DNA of 64,000 bases, taken from contig NZ_JAHRID010000004.1 in assembly GCF_019100565.1 (NCBI RefSeq), positions 248,001 through 312,000 on the forward strand, in the 5' to 3' direction. Below the pieces are notes generated by a model. That model saw nothing but the letters and a program-made list of their open reading frames with translations. It ran no database searches and had not been told where the DNA came from. The translations under genes were made by a program, and so were the position numbers. This document shows positions 28,601-35,916 of the stretch, piece after piece (position 1 is the first letter of the stretch; each line of letters opens with the position of its first letter). Origin of the DNA: Arsukibacterium indicum. GTDB taxonomy: Bacteria > Pseudomonadota > Gammaproteobacteria > Enterobacterales > Alteromonadaceae.

Positions 28601-29493
28601 AGCCGGTCAGCTTCCTCGGCATCAACGGTAAAACCGATATCATACTTTTTGGCAACCAGGACCAGTTCTTTTAATTTGGGGACTAGTTCTGCCATTACCC
28701 GCTCGCGGTGGCTGAACTCATAACGCGGATGAATAGCAGATAATTTAACTGAAATACCCGGGCTTTTGATCGGGCCCCGGCCTTTTGCTGCTTTACCAAT
28801 AGCATGAATAGCAGTTAAATAGCTCTGATAGTAACGATCGGCATCCGCCATAGTGCGGGCGCCTTCACCCAGCATATCATAGGAGTAGACATAGCCTTTT
28901 TTCTCGGTGTCAGCGGCACGATCAATTGCATCATCAATTGTGGTGCCCATTACAAACTGTTTGCCCATAATTTTCATGGCAAAATTAACTGACTTACGAA
29001 TAACCGGCTCACCCAGCCGGCCCAGGGTCTTTTTCAGAATGCCGAACTGCTCTGCTTTATTGACATCAGAGTAATTGACCATTTTACCGGTAACTAACAA
29101 ACCCCAGGATGAGGCATTAACAAAAAGTGATTCGCTGCTGCCCAAATGCGAGCTCCAGTCGCCATTAGCAAGTTTATCGCGGATTAGCATGTCCTGGGTT
29201 TTTTTATCCGGTACCCTTAGCAGCGCTTCGGCCAGACACATCAGTACCACACCTTCTTCGCTGGATAACGAAAATTCGTTCAGCAAGGCATCAACGCCAC
29301 CCTGGCCATCCTGATCTTTACGGATATTTAAAACAATTTGCCGGGCCCGTTCCCAGGCGCGGCTGCGTGCTTTCACGCCCACTTCTGCCAGAGGCAACAG
29401 CATATTAATGATTTGATTTTCGTCAATCCGGTAATACTCACGGATTTTTTGTCTGATAGGACAGTCGGTAGTTAAATCACCAGTAAATAACAT
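25687..29493 (-). CDS. putA: Bifunctional proline dehydrogenase / P5C dehydrogenase (PutA)
   Basis: Oxidises proline to glutamate with FAD and NAD. 1268 residues. The N-terminus goes straight into the PutA helical and PRODH regions, with no ribbon-helix-helix DNA-binding domain, so it should not be an autorepressor. PRODH motifs: SVKLSAIHPRYEF, FTVDAEEADRLD and LVKGAYWDTEIK (~250-370). The P5C dehydrogenase domain (~560-1030) has the NAD-binding VIAKPAEQTS and FTGSTDTG, the general-base Glu in AETGGQN and the catalytic Cys in SAGQRCSALR. A C-terminal ALDH-superfamily-like domain (~1060-1230) makes this a type B PutA. The ATG at 29493 gives the expected start. It is divergent from mipA; the proline-responsive regulator is not nearby. 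Confidence 0.96.
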   Translation of the reverse strand: MLFTGDLTTDCPIRQKIREYYRIDENQIINMLLPLAEVGVKARSRAWERARQIVLNIRKDQDGQGGVDALLNEFSLSSEEGVVLMCLAEALLRVPDKKTQDMLIRDKLANGDWSSHLGSSESLFVNASSWGLLVTGKMVNYSDVNKAEQFGILKKTLGRLGEPVIRKSVNFAMKIMGKQFVMGTTIDDAIDRAADTEKKGYVYSYDMLGEGARTMADADRYYQSYLTAIHAIGKAAKGRGPIKSPGISVKLSAIHPRYEFSHRERVMAELVPKLKELVLVAKKYDIGFTVDAEEADRLDISLDIIEAIFSDPDLGDWNGFGLAVQAYQKRAIFVIEWLTQLARKVNRRLMVRLVKGAYWDTEIKTTQQDGLEHFPVFTRKASTDVSYKACAIKLLEARDVLYPQFATHNAYTAATILEVAKGDNTGFEFQRLHGMGESLFDQIVSSEKIQCRVYAPVGEHENLLAYLVRRLLENGANSSFVNAIVDTTKPVETLLPDPVETLQGLRNKYNTQIKMPIDLYGAERANSRGMDLTDINSLMPFKANLDRWFETHLTSEDKLPEGAVPVRNPANHQEVIGHVTMHDSEQMQQLLSNADKAFADWSQTPITQRANLLRRIADILERHHDELVAICIKEAGKVPQDGIDEVREAVDFCRYYAARAEELAKDERFEPRGVILCISPWNFPLAIFLGQVAAAIVTGNTVIAKPAEQTSLIALRAIELMGIVGLPEHVVQAVIARGSDVGKTIVPDSRIQAVMFTGSTDTGTLIAQTLANRNDIQVPLIAETGGQNCMIVDSTALPEQVVDDVISSGFQSAGQRCSALRVLFIQEDVADGIIAMLKGALQELHVGDPALLSTDIGPVIDAKALKNLEDHVEYLKDKATLHYQCDIPDNSKNGAYFFAPRLYEIKDLSVLKREVFGPVVHIIRFKAKNLDQVIDQINGTGYGLTMGIHSRIEERCEYLAKMSRAGNVYVNRNMIGAIVGAQPFGGRGLSGTGPKAGGPNYLLRLVKEKASPENVQMTNLTPDELDLHHTADAEAQVQQLMENSIRDEKKWRATKLNDRVSVVRQLLAKIATVDIIDELADDLGSTLADARAQLNRLEKHMRKAIVLPGPTGESNTLHYEPRGCVVCYADKSTSFNFWTLSIITALAAGNTVITVASELFYDEAQAFRDKFIATGVAEGVFQVAKPDQLQAILAHPHLAGAVVAARSSRLGYFSQQLAKREGAILPVISAEYYDTLIKRLITEKTISIDTTASGGNTSLMTMVEDDES

Positions 29494-29796
29494 AATAAAC
29501 CCTTAGCAAAATGACGGCTGAACCTGACAGTTCCTGCCGGTTGGGTGGCACGAAAGCAAGCGTGCATACTAATCAAAATGTAGCAGAATGTGCTGGCTTA
29601 ATTTGGCTATTTTTCCCTAGTTTACAGGGCGCAACCTCAATTTGGCCGCATAAAATGCTGCCTTTTCTGTCAAAATGATAAGGCCGCCAGCGCAGATTCG
29701 GTTTTCCGGCTGATCGGATTACATTTGACTACAGTACTAAGCCTGACAGTGTTATACGCTGCAAGTTCAGGAACAGACACAAACTAAGGTTTACAC
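29494..29796. other. Divergent intergenic region between putA and mipA
   Basis: 303 bases without a gene, holding the promoters of two divergent genes. A TTGACT hexamer near 29726 on the plus strand is a candidate -35 for mipA, but the best -10 candidates (TGTTAT, TTATAC) give spacers of 19-21 bases. No inverted repeat of note was seen. Confidence 0.5.
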
Positions 29797-30576
29797 ATGG
29801 ATAAAATTCGTCGGTATTTCATTACGTTGCTTTTGGCTTTCGCCGGGTTCAATAGCAGCACAGGCCATACGCAGCAAGGCCAGAGTCAAAATAGCCAACA
29901 ACCGCCTCAGGGCTTTTTGTATGGGGTGGGTATTGGTATCAATCAGGAAATTTACCGCGGTTATAAACGCCGTACTATTCCACTGCCGCTAATTGGTTAC
30001 CGTGGCGAGAAGCTGTCGGTATACGGCCCTTTTGTCAGTTATCAACTGCTGCAGCATGCTAATTTCAGTGTCAGCGCTAAGCTCGCGCCCAGGTTCGCCG
30101 GCTTTGATGAGTCTGACAGCAATGTGTTTGCAGGCATGGCCAAGCGTAAAAGCTCTCTGGATGGCGGTATCGGTGTGCAGTATCGCCTGCAAAGCTGGGT
30201 AGTAGAGGCAGAAACCTTAGTAGATTTGTTAGGTAACTCCAACGGCCAGGAGTCAAAGCTGGCAGTCGGTTACAATATGCGGTTTGGTCCGGTGTTGCTG
30301 GAGCCCAAAGTGGGTATCAGTTATGCCGACAGCAAACTGGTCGACTATTATTATGGCGTGCGGCTGAATGAGGCTACCTCCAGCCGGATGCCATACAGCG
30401 CCAAATCGGCATTTAACTACAACGCCGGTATATCGTTAAGCACCCCGGTGTTTTTTGGTGGCATGACCAGGCTGGGCATTGAACACCATTGGTATGACAC
30501 CAGTATCAGTAATAGCCCGTTAACTGACCGTGATAGTGGGGTGTCGGCATTTTTGTCCTGGTCGAAGTTTTTCTGA
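29797..30576 (+). CDS. MipA/OmpV-family outer membrane protein
   Basis: 259-residue beta-barrel protein. A signal peptide (RYFITLLLAFAGF, cleavage near residue 26) precedes a Gln-rich linker, then GFLYGVGIGINQEIYRGYKRR, which is the typical MipA/OmpV entry, and alternating amphipathic strands. It ends with a terminal Phe (FLSWSKFF), as outer-membrane barrels do. E. coli MipA bridges murein synthase and hydrolase; other OmpV members respond to envelope stress or antimicrobials. It has no operon partner and is followed by a long hairpin. Family call is good, role uncertain. Confidence 0.87.
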   Translation: MDKIRRYFITLLLAFAGFNSSTGHTQQGQSQNSQQPPQGFLYGVGIGINQEIYRGYKRRTIPLPLIGYRGEKLSVYGPFVSYQLLQHANFSVSAKLAPRFAGFDESDSNVFAGMAKRKSSLDGGIGVQYRLQSWVVEAETLVDLLGNSNGQESKLAVGYNMRFGPVLLEPKVGISYADSKLVDYYYGVRLNEATSSRMPYSAKSAFNYNAGISLSTPVFFGGMTRLGIEHHWYDTSISNSPLTDRDSGVSAFLSWSKFF

Positions 30577-30584
30577 ATTTGCTG

Positions 30585-30620
30585 AGTATTAAGCAGCGGG
30601 CGGGCCTGCTGCTTAATACT
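30585..30620. terminator. 13-bp hairpin between convergent mipA and EF-hand genes
   Basis: AGTATTAAGCAGC (30585-30597) pairs perfectly with GCTGCTTAATACT (30608-30620). The loop can pair further (GGG with CCT). It overlaps the last codons of the minus-strand EF-hand gene and begins 8 bases after the mipA stop. There is no T-run, so it may be a bidirectional hairpin that protects 3' ends rather than a strict intrinsic terminator. Confidence 0.6.
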
Positions 30621-30858
30621 CCCACCAGCACTGCTGCCACCAATCCAGAAACTCAGTAAAGTCGATATAGCCATCATTGTTTTTATCAATCAGCTTAAAG
30701 CCCTCCTGCACATGGCTGACTTTAGTTTTTGGCGCCAGCACCGTCAGTAGTTCAATAAATTCAGTAATATCGATCTGGCCATTGCCATCGCGGTCAAAAA
30801 ATTCAAATTCGCTTTTAATTTCGGCCTGTTGTTGCTCAGTTAATGTTTCGCTGCTCAC
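30613..30858 (-). CDS. Two-EF-hand calcium-binding protein (calmodulin-like, 81 aa)
   Basis: Small cytoplasmic protein with two canonical EF-hand loops: DRDGNGQIDITE (residues ~22-33) and DKNNDGYIDFTE (~58-69). Both have acidic residues at positions 1, 3, 5 and 12 and Gly at 6, so both should bind calcium. Flanking helices are EIKSEFEFF and EGFKLI, as in calmodulin lobes. The C-terminus is unusually Trp-rich (FLDWWQQCWWEY). There is no signal peptide. The start is GTG at 30858 with AAGG about eight bases upstream. It is convergent with mipA and divergent from the aldo/keto reductase. Calcium-sensing is likely, the partner unknown. Confidence 0.9.
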   Translation of the reverse strand: MSSETLTEQQQAEIKSEFEFFDRDGNGQIDITEFIELLTVLAPKTKVSHVQEGFKLIDKNNDGYIDFTEFLDWWQQCWWEY

Positions 30859-31027
30859 GTTGCTTGCCTTATGTAGTCATCAATTTTGGCCCAGTGTACG
30901 TTGCCCGGAAAAAACTGTCTATGCTGGCAGCTGCCAGTTTGTGGTTTGGCGACATTGCGCTGCTACTGTTATGCTTTGTTGATTAATTGAGCTATTGGTC
31001 CCGGATAACAGTAAGGGGAGGGTTGCT

Positions 31028-31993
31028 ATGTCAAACCGGCTAAACCGCCGACAGAGCCTGAAATTGCTTGGAGCAGCAGTAACAGCAGGTTTATTGCCAT
31101 CTGTGCCGTTGCTCAGTTGGCCGGCATTTGCCAACTTACCAAAGCCTGACGATAGCGGGATCTTGCAAAAGCCATTTGATAACACCGGCAAAACACTGCC
31201 TGTTATCGGCATGGGCACCTGGCGTACCTTTAATGTCGGTAGCGACCCAAAGCTATTGGACGCCCGGGCCCAGGTAGTTAAAGCCTTTTTTGAACTGGGC
31301 GGTGGCCTTATCGACTCCTCGCCCATGTATGGCTCGGCACCGGACGTTATGGGCTATGCCCTGCAGAAGCTGGGCCAGCCTGACAGCCTGTTCTCGGCAG
31401 AAAAAGTCTGGAGCCCGGCCGGTGGCTCAGCGCAAGAGCAGGTAGCAGAGCTGAAAAGTCGCTGGCAGGTTGACCGGTTTAATCTGGTGCAGATACATAA
31501 CCTGACCGACTGGCGCGAACATCTTGCCGCACTGCAGCAAATGAAAGCTGAAGGTAAAATCGGTCATATCGGCATTACCACTTCACATGGCCGGCGCCAT
31601 CAGGAGCTGGAACAGATAATGACAGCGCATGATATCGACTTTATCCAGCTGACTTACAATATAACGCACCGTGAGGTGGAGCAGCGTTTGCTGCCACTAG
31701 CACAGGAAAAGGGCATCGCGGTAATTGCTAACCGGCCATATGATGGCGGCAGTCTGATCAAAGGCCTGCAGCGGCGCAATCAACCGCTACCAGAATGGGC
31801 TACGACTGAATGCGGTTGCCGCAATTGGGCCGATTTTTTACTGAAGTTTATTGTCAGCCATCCGGCCATTACCTGCGCCATTCCTGCCACCACCCAGGTT
31901 GTTCATATGCAGGAGAATATGGCGGCAGGTCATGGACCAATGCCCACCGCTGAAGGCCGGCAGCGTATGCAGCGTTATGTTGCAGCATTGTAG
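31028..31993 (+). CDS. Tat-exported aldo/keto reductase
   Basis: 321-residue periplasmic oxidoreductase. The ATG at 31028 has a strong AGGGGAGGG RBS about five bases upstream and opens a twin-arginine signal (NRRQSLKLLGAAVTAG), with cleavage after WPAFA. The AKR tetrad is visible: Asp in GLIDSSPMYG, Tyr in the same motif, Lys in SAEKVW and His in LVQIHNL. Tat export means it folds with its nicotinamide cofactor before export. The second gene of the run, a DUF6064 membrane protein, starts 11 bases after the stop with its own GGAGG. Substrate unknown. Confidence 0.9.
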   Translation: MSNRLNRRQSLKLLGAAVTAGLLPSVPLLSWPAFANLPKPDDSGILQKPFDNTGKTLPVIGMGTWRTFNVGSDPKLLDARAQVVKAFFELGGGLIDSSPMYGSAPDVMGYALQKLGQPDSLFSAEKVWSPAGGSAQEQVAELKSRWQVDRFNLVQIHNLTDWREHLAALQQMKAEGKIGHIGITTSHGRRHQELEQIMTAHDIDFIQLTYNITHREVEQRLLPLAQEKGIAVIANRPYDGGSLIKGLQRRNQPLPEWATTECGCRNWADFLLKFIVSHPAITCAIPATTQVVHMQENMAAGHGPMPTAEGRQRMQRYVAAL

Positions 31994-32004
31994 ACGGAGG
32001 AACT

Positions 32005-32601
32005 ATGAGTAGCGGTGCTGGCTATCAGCTGCAGCAGTTTATTCCGTTTAGCCATGATGTTTATTTGCGGCTGCTGGAACGGATAGGTGAAACCTACTGG
32101 CCCTGGCATCTTGCCACGCTGTTGCTGGGTGTCATCGTGCTGTTACTGGCGTTAAAACACAAGGCCCGGGCCGGCAGTCTGTTGTTGGCGCCGCTGTGGC
32201 TGGTCGTCGGTGTGGCGTTTTTCATCCGCCACTACGCTGAGTTGAACTGGGCTGGCAGTTATATTGGCTATGCTTTTATCGGCGAGGCGGTATTGCTGCT
32301 ATGTATCGCGCTAAGCGGTAAAGGTCTTGCTAAAACAGCACCCGACAAACGGCCAACGGTCATTATTGGTTTGGTGCTCGCCTTAACCGGGCTGGTTGGC
32401 TGGCCCTTTATTGGCCTGCTAAGCGGCGATTCCTGGTATCAGGCAGCGGTGTTTGGCATTTATGCTGATCCTACCGCGCTAACTACGCTGGGGCTGCTGC
32501 TGATTATGTTCCGGGGCGGGTTGTTGTGGTTAAGTATCATTATACCGCTGCTGTGGCTTGTGGTCTCAGGCCTGACCTGGTGGGTGTTACTTAACTCTTA
32601 G
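32005..32601 (+). CDS. DUF6064-like integral membrane protein
   Basis: 198 residues with about six hydrophobic segments. The order of conserved features fits DUF6064: an N-terminal PFSHDVYLRLLERIGETYWP, a first helix, the HYAELNWAGSYIGYAFIGEA segment, and the late FGIYADPTALTTLGLLL followed by IIPLLWLVVSG. The start has GGAGG seven bases upstream and lies 11 bases after the aldo/keto reductase, so the two are co-translated. Function unknown; it may supply a membrane partner to the exported reductase, which is inference. Confidence 0.78.
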   Translation: MSSGAGYQLQQFIPFSHDVYLRLLERIGETYWPWHLATLLLGVIVLLLALKHKARAGSLLLAPLWLVVGVAFFIRHYAELNWAGSYIGYAFIGEAVLLLCIALSGKGLAKTAPDKRPTVIIGLVLALTGLVGWPFIGLLSGDSWYQAAVFGIYADPTALTTLGLLLIMFRGGLLWLSIIIPLLWLVVSGLTWWVLLNS

Positions 32602-32733
32602 TTCTGGTTAGGCAGCATATATGCCGGATACAACGCTTTTATTTTAAATCTCAGCACTTCCTCATCTTTTGCTCATGTATTTTTAGTCTGGCCAGGTCAT
32701 GCTGCAGCTTCCGCAATCAAAAGGAAAAAAGCT

Positions 32734-33300
32734 ATGCAAACATCTGCACCTAAAAAACTATTCTGGCAAAACCCATGGCGTATCGCAGGCTGGGGGCTAA
32801 TACTCAGCCTGTTGCTGCTACCGCTTATCGCCATGCGATTTACCGCGGAAGTAAACTGGACCGGCTTCGATTTTGTGGCAGCTGGTATTCTGCTTGGCGG
32901 CACCGGCTTATTAATTGAACTTGGCTGTCGCTTTAGCCGTAGTGGCGCCGCTCGCGCGGGTTGGGTAGTAACTGTATTAACCTCGTTGCTGCTGATCTGG
33001 ATAAACCTGGCAGTGGGCATAATCGGTAGCGAAGATAATCCGGCTAACCAGTTGTATCTTATTGTTCTGGCATCGGTACCACTGGGGGCATTATTGGTGC
33101 GGTTTAATGCCAAGGGCATGAGCTATGTGTTGCTATTTACTGCCGGTTTGCAAATCGCAGTAGAGGTAGTAATTCAGGTCGCCGGGCTGGGTGCGGCGCC
33201 GATTATCAATGCCGCTTTTGCGCTGTTATGGTTATTGGCGGCCGGGTTACTACGAAATGCCGGCACAATACTCGCCGCAAGCGCGTCTTCTGATGCATAA
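32734..33300 (+). CDS. Unrecognised integral membrane protein (188 aa)
   Basis: Not recognised. About five hydrophobic segments: IAGWGLILSLLLLPLIAM, FVAAGILLGGTGLLIEL, WVVTVLTSLLLIWINLAVG, a segment around LIVLASVPLGALLV and one around AFALLWLLAAGLL. The loops are short, with a conserved-looking EVNWTGFDF between helices 1 and 2. The start is supported by AAGGAAAAAAGCT before the ATG. It lies 132 bases after the DUF6064-like gene and 56 bases before a wHTH membrane regulator, so it may be regulated by or act with that protein. A small permease-like or sensory role is possible, with no direct support. Confidence 0.8.
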   Translation: MQTSAPKKLFWQNPWRIAGWGLILSLLLLPLIAMRFTAEVNWTGFDFVAAGILLGGTGLLIELGCRFSRSGAARAGWVVTVLTSLLLIWINLAVGIIGSEDNPANQLYLIVLASVPLGALLVRFNAKGMSYVLLFTAGLQIAVEVVIQVAGLGAAPIINAAFALLWLLAAGLLRNAGTILAASASSDA

Positions 33301-33356
33301 TAAAGCCATTGTAATGCAGCCCATCGGGCTACATAAGCCGGGAGTAGTTTGGTCTT

Positions 33357-34448
33357 ATGACGGCACAGCGTTATTATTTTGCCGATTTTGTGTTGGATCC
33401 GGCACAGCGCCAGTTATTTTGTGGTAGTCAGCAGCTGGTGCTGAATGCCCGCTATCTTGATGCGTTATTACTATTGGTGCAGGATGCCGGTAAGCTGATT
33501 AGTAAAGATCAGTTTTTCAACGAGGTGTGGCAGGGCATGGTAGTAAGCGATGAGGCCCTTACCCAATGTATCCGCAGCCTGCGCAAGCAGTTAAATGACA
33601 GCGCGGCGGCACCCCGTTTTATTGAAACCGTACCGAAACATGGTTATCGCTTTATTGCCGACGTTACCTGCGCAAGTCCGGTTACAACAGCAACACAAGC
33701 GTCGGAGCAACCAGGCGGGCGCCAGCTGCTCTGGCATTTAACCGGGCAGGGGGCATTAGGGGCTGCTGCAGCCGGGCTGCTTGGTGGTGGACTGTATGGC
33801 CTGGTTGGCGCTGCGCAGGCACTGGCGACGGGTAGTCAGGCGCTCTCGGTGTTGCTGGTAATTCTTACGGTTACCACGATAATTGCAATACTCTCTGGTG
33901 CGGCGGTGTCATTCGGCCTGGCTGCGGCAAGGTCATTTCAAGCGCGAAGGCTCAGCTATTTATTGCTGGGTGGGGGGTTGGCAGGGTTATTAGTAGGTGG
34001 TTTTGTCAGTTTACTGCTGCAGGAGGCTTTTTCGCTGTTTGTCGGGCGCAGCCCGGCCAATATTACCGGTGCTGCAGAAGGCTTAACAATTGGTGCGGCA
34101 ACAGCCGTTAGCTACTGGTTACTGTTAACAACCCGGCGAAGCGCCAACAGGCACCGTTTTAACTATGTTGCAGTGTTTAAAGCCGCGTTACCCGGCCTGC
34201 TGGCCGGATTGCTAATCAGTCTGGCCGGTGGTGTGTTGCTGGCAGGAAGCCTGGCGCAACTTGCTGCCGAATTTCCGGATACAGCCGCCGCTGGCTTGCT
34301 GGCGCTGGATGGTTTTAGTCCGGCGCAGGGCTTTAGTATCGCAGGCACGGTCAGTGCCATGCTGGAAGCGGGCTTATTTAGCGCTGGCCTCACTCTGGGC
34401 TTAACCTGCCAGCTGCAGCGGCCATTACCAGGCGGCTCAGCGCTTTAA
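33357..34448 (+). CDS. wHTH membrane regulator with polytopic C-terminus
   Basis: 363 residues. The N-terminal ~100 residues are a CadC/ToxR-type winged helix (FADFVLDPAQRQLF, ALTQCIRSLRKQLND, FIETVPKHGYRFIADV). Residues ~125-355 form about seven Gly/Ala-rich hydrophobic segments, such as LGAAAAGLLGGGLYGLVG and LLLGGGLAGLLVGGFVSLLL. Classic CadC/ToxR proteins have one membrane span and a periplasmic sensor; here the sensor appears to be the membrane bundle itself. The ATG at 33357 is within range of a GGGAG. It follows the 188-residue membrane protein and overlaps the 3' end of the convergent GGCT-like gene by four bases. Ligand unknown. Confidence 0.85.
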   Translation: MTAQRYYFADFVLDPAQRQLFCGSQQLVLNARYLDALLLLVQDAGKLISKDQFFNEVWQGMVVSDEALTQCIRSLRKQLNDSAAAPRFIETVPKHGYRFIADVTCASPVTTATQASEQPGGRQLLWHLTGQGALGAAAAGLLGGGLYGLVGAAQALATGSQALSVLLVILTVTTIIAILSGAAVSFGLAAARSFQARRLSYLLLGGGLAGLLVGGFVSLLLQEAFSLFVGRSPANITGAAEGLTIGAATAVSYWLLLTTRRSANRHRFNYVAVFKAALPGLLAGLLISLAGGVLLAGSLAQLAAEFPDTAAAGLLALDGFSPAQGFSIAGTVSAMLEAGLFSAGLTLGLTCQLQRPLPGGSAL

Positions 34449-34903
34449 TTGGTGTGTTGGTCAGGGAGTTCCGGCGCCACTGGGTCCATAAGTTGATACA
34501 CCCAGGCAGTCTCTCCGTTTTCAAGCGGCAATTCTACCCGTTGATAACGCACTCCCAACCGCTCATAGCGATCCAGAGCTCTAAGCTCAGTGCCGCTGAC
34601 CATAATAACAAACCCCTCAGTTACTTCACCCGGCGCAGGCTTAATATCAAGTGCTTGTTTTTTGTAACCAGGCAGAGTTGCCGGCACACCTTTGCCGGCA
34701 CGGCCTATAACCAGGTATCGCACCCAGGGCTGTTTTAGCGTGCCATAAACAAACACCGAATAGCTGGCATTGTCGTCTATTTCAGGCAGCTCAACGGTTG
34801 GCGTGTAACCAAAGGGGCTAACAAAAGTCAGCCACAGGTAACCGACCGCCATAATAAGCAGTGCTGACAGAATAAGCAGGACGGAGCGGATCACTTTTGT
34901 CAT
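34445..34903 (-). CDS. Membrane-anchored gamma-glutamylcyclotransferase-like protein
   Basis: 152 residues. An N-terminal hydrophobic anchor (LLILSALLIMAVGYLWLTFV) is followed by the GGCT/AIG2-like fold, with the substrate-loop motif VFVYGTLKQPWVRYL near residue 51 and the catalytic acid region ALDRYERLGVRYQRV near residues 110-124. Family members cleave gamma-glutamyl compounds to 5-oxoproline or act on related amides. The anchor is unusual for cytosolic GGCTs and suggests the domain faces the periplasm. It is convergent with the wHTH membrane regulator, with overlapping stops. Confidence 0.82.
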   Translation of the reverse strand: MTKVIRSVLLILSALLIMAVGYLWLTFVSPFGYTPTVELPEIDDNASYSVFVYGTLKQPWVRYLVIGRAGKGVPATLPGYKKQALDIKPAPGEVTEGFVIMVSGTELRALDRYERLGVRYQRVELPLENGETAWVYQLMDPVAPELPDQHTN

Positions 34904-35012
34904 GTTAAAACCCTGCCAGAAGCCGTTGCAAAATACAATGACAGCGAACTTCTAGTGCAATAAAGCATCAAGTCAGGTAAGTTCTGGCTACCAGTCAAAA
35001 TAAGGATCCACA

Positions 35013-35228
35013 ATGAAAGCTGAAAGAGATATCGAAAAAACCTATCCCAATAACGAATTTGTCGAAAAGCTGCGGCGTTTGGCCGATGCCATTGAAAAGG
35101 GTGAAAAGTTCGAGATCCAGATAGCAGGCGAACGTATCTATGTGCCTGTGCGCGCCAAGTTTAGTATTGAACATGAGCGTGAGGGCGATAGTGAGGAAAT
35201 TGAGTTTCAGATTAAGTGGACTAACTGA
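35013..35228 (+). CDS. Amphi-Trp domain protein (71 aa)
   Basis: Small, highly charged cytoplasmic protein. The pattern fits the amphi-Trp domain: a helical segment FVEKLRRLADAIEKGEKFEIQI, strand IYVPVRAKFSIEHE and the closing EEIEFQIKWTN with the conserved Trp. Function is unknown for the family. The ATG at 35013 follows AAGGATCCACA, so AAGG is about seven bases upstream. It lies 31 bases before the ABC transporter ATPase and could be the leader of that operon, though a link is not established. Confidence 0.82.
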   Translation: MKAERDIEKTYPNNEFVEKLRRLADAIEKGEKFEIQIAGERIYVPVRAKFSIEHEREGDSEEIEFQIKWTN

Positions 35229-35259
35229 GTAGTTGTAGTAGGTACAATAAGGACTTACA

Positions 35260-35916
35260 GTGATAAGCGTGACCGATTTATGCTTTCGTCGCCAAGATGG
35301 CGATCAAGTTCACACTCTGTTTGATGGCTTTAGTTTTAACATGGCAGCACAAGAGCAAGTTGCCCTGCTTGGTGACAGTGGCTCGGGTAAGACGACGTTA
35401 CTGCATTTGTTAGCTGGCCTGCTCAGCCCTGATAGTGGTCAAATTGAGGTCAATGACGAGCTCATTTCTGCGTACAACGAGCAACAGCTTGCACATTATC
35501 GCCGTAAAATAGGTCTTATTTTTCAGCACTATCAACTACTTGAATGTCTTAATGTTAAACAGAATATTTTATTTCAATATAAACTCAATTTCCCCCGGCA
35601 AACTCCTGCAGAGCTGGACGCACTGGTTGAACAACTGGGGTTAAGTAACAAGCTGAATAAATTTCCCAGCCAACTGTCAGGAGGCGAGCAACAACGCGTC
35701 GGTATTGCCCGAGCGCTGCTTAATCAACCCAAACTGATTTTAGCTGATGAACCAACAGGCAACCTCGATCAGGTCCGCTCTCACCAGGTTGTCGAAATGC
35801 TGACAACTTTGTGTAAAGAGCGACAAATTAACCTGGTTATGGTGACGCACTCACACCAGTTGACCCGCTATTTTGATAGCGTAAAAGTTCTGGCTAACGG
35901 GCAGTTCAATGGCTGA
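35260..35916 (+). CDS. ABC transporter ATP-binding protein (LolD/MacB-like)
   Basis: 218-residue ATPase of the type that pairs with FtsX-like permeases. Walker A is LGDSGSGKTTLLH near residue 42, the Q-loop is IFQHYQLLECL, the signature LSGGEQQRVGIARALL near residue 140, Walker B LILADEPTGNLD near 160 and the H-loop His is in VMVTHSHQ. The start is GTG at 35260 with AAGGA seven bases upstream. Its 3' end overlaps the permease by eight bases. Together with the permease and the lipocalin-like lipoprotein it resembles the Att-type export module. It probably powers lipid or lipoprotein handling at the envelope. Confidence 0.92.
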   Translation: MISVTDLCFRRQDGDQVHTLFDGFSFNMAAQEQVALLGDSGSGKTTLLHLLAGLLSPDSGQIEVNDELISAYNEQQLAHYRRKIGLIFQHYQLLECLNVKQNILFQYKLNFPRQTPAELDALVEQLGLSNKLNKFPSQLSGGEQQRVGIARALLNQPKLILADEPTGNLDQVRSHQVVEMLTTLCKERQINLVMVTHSHQLTRYFDSVKVLANGQFNG

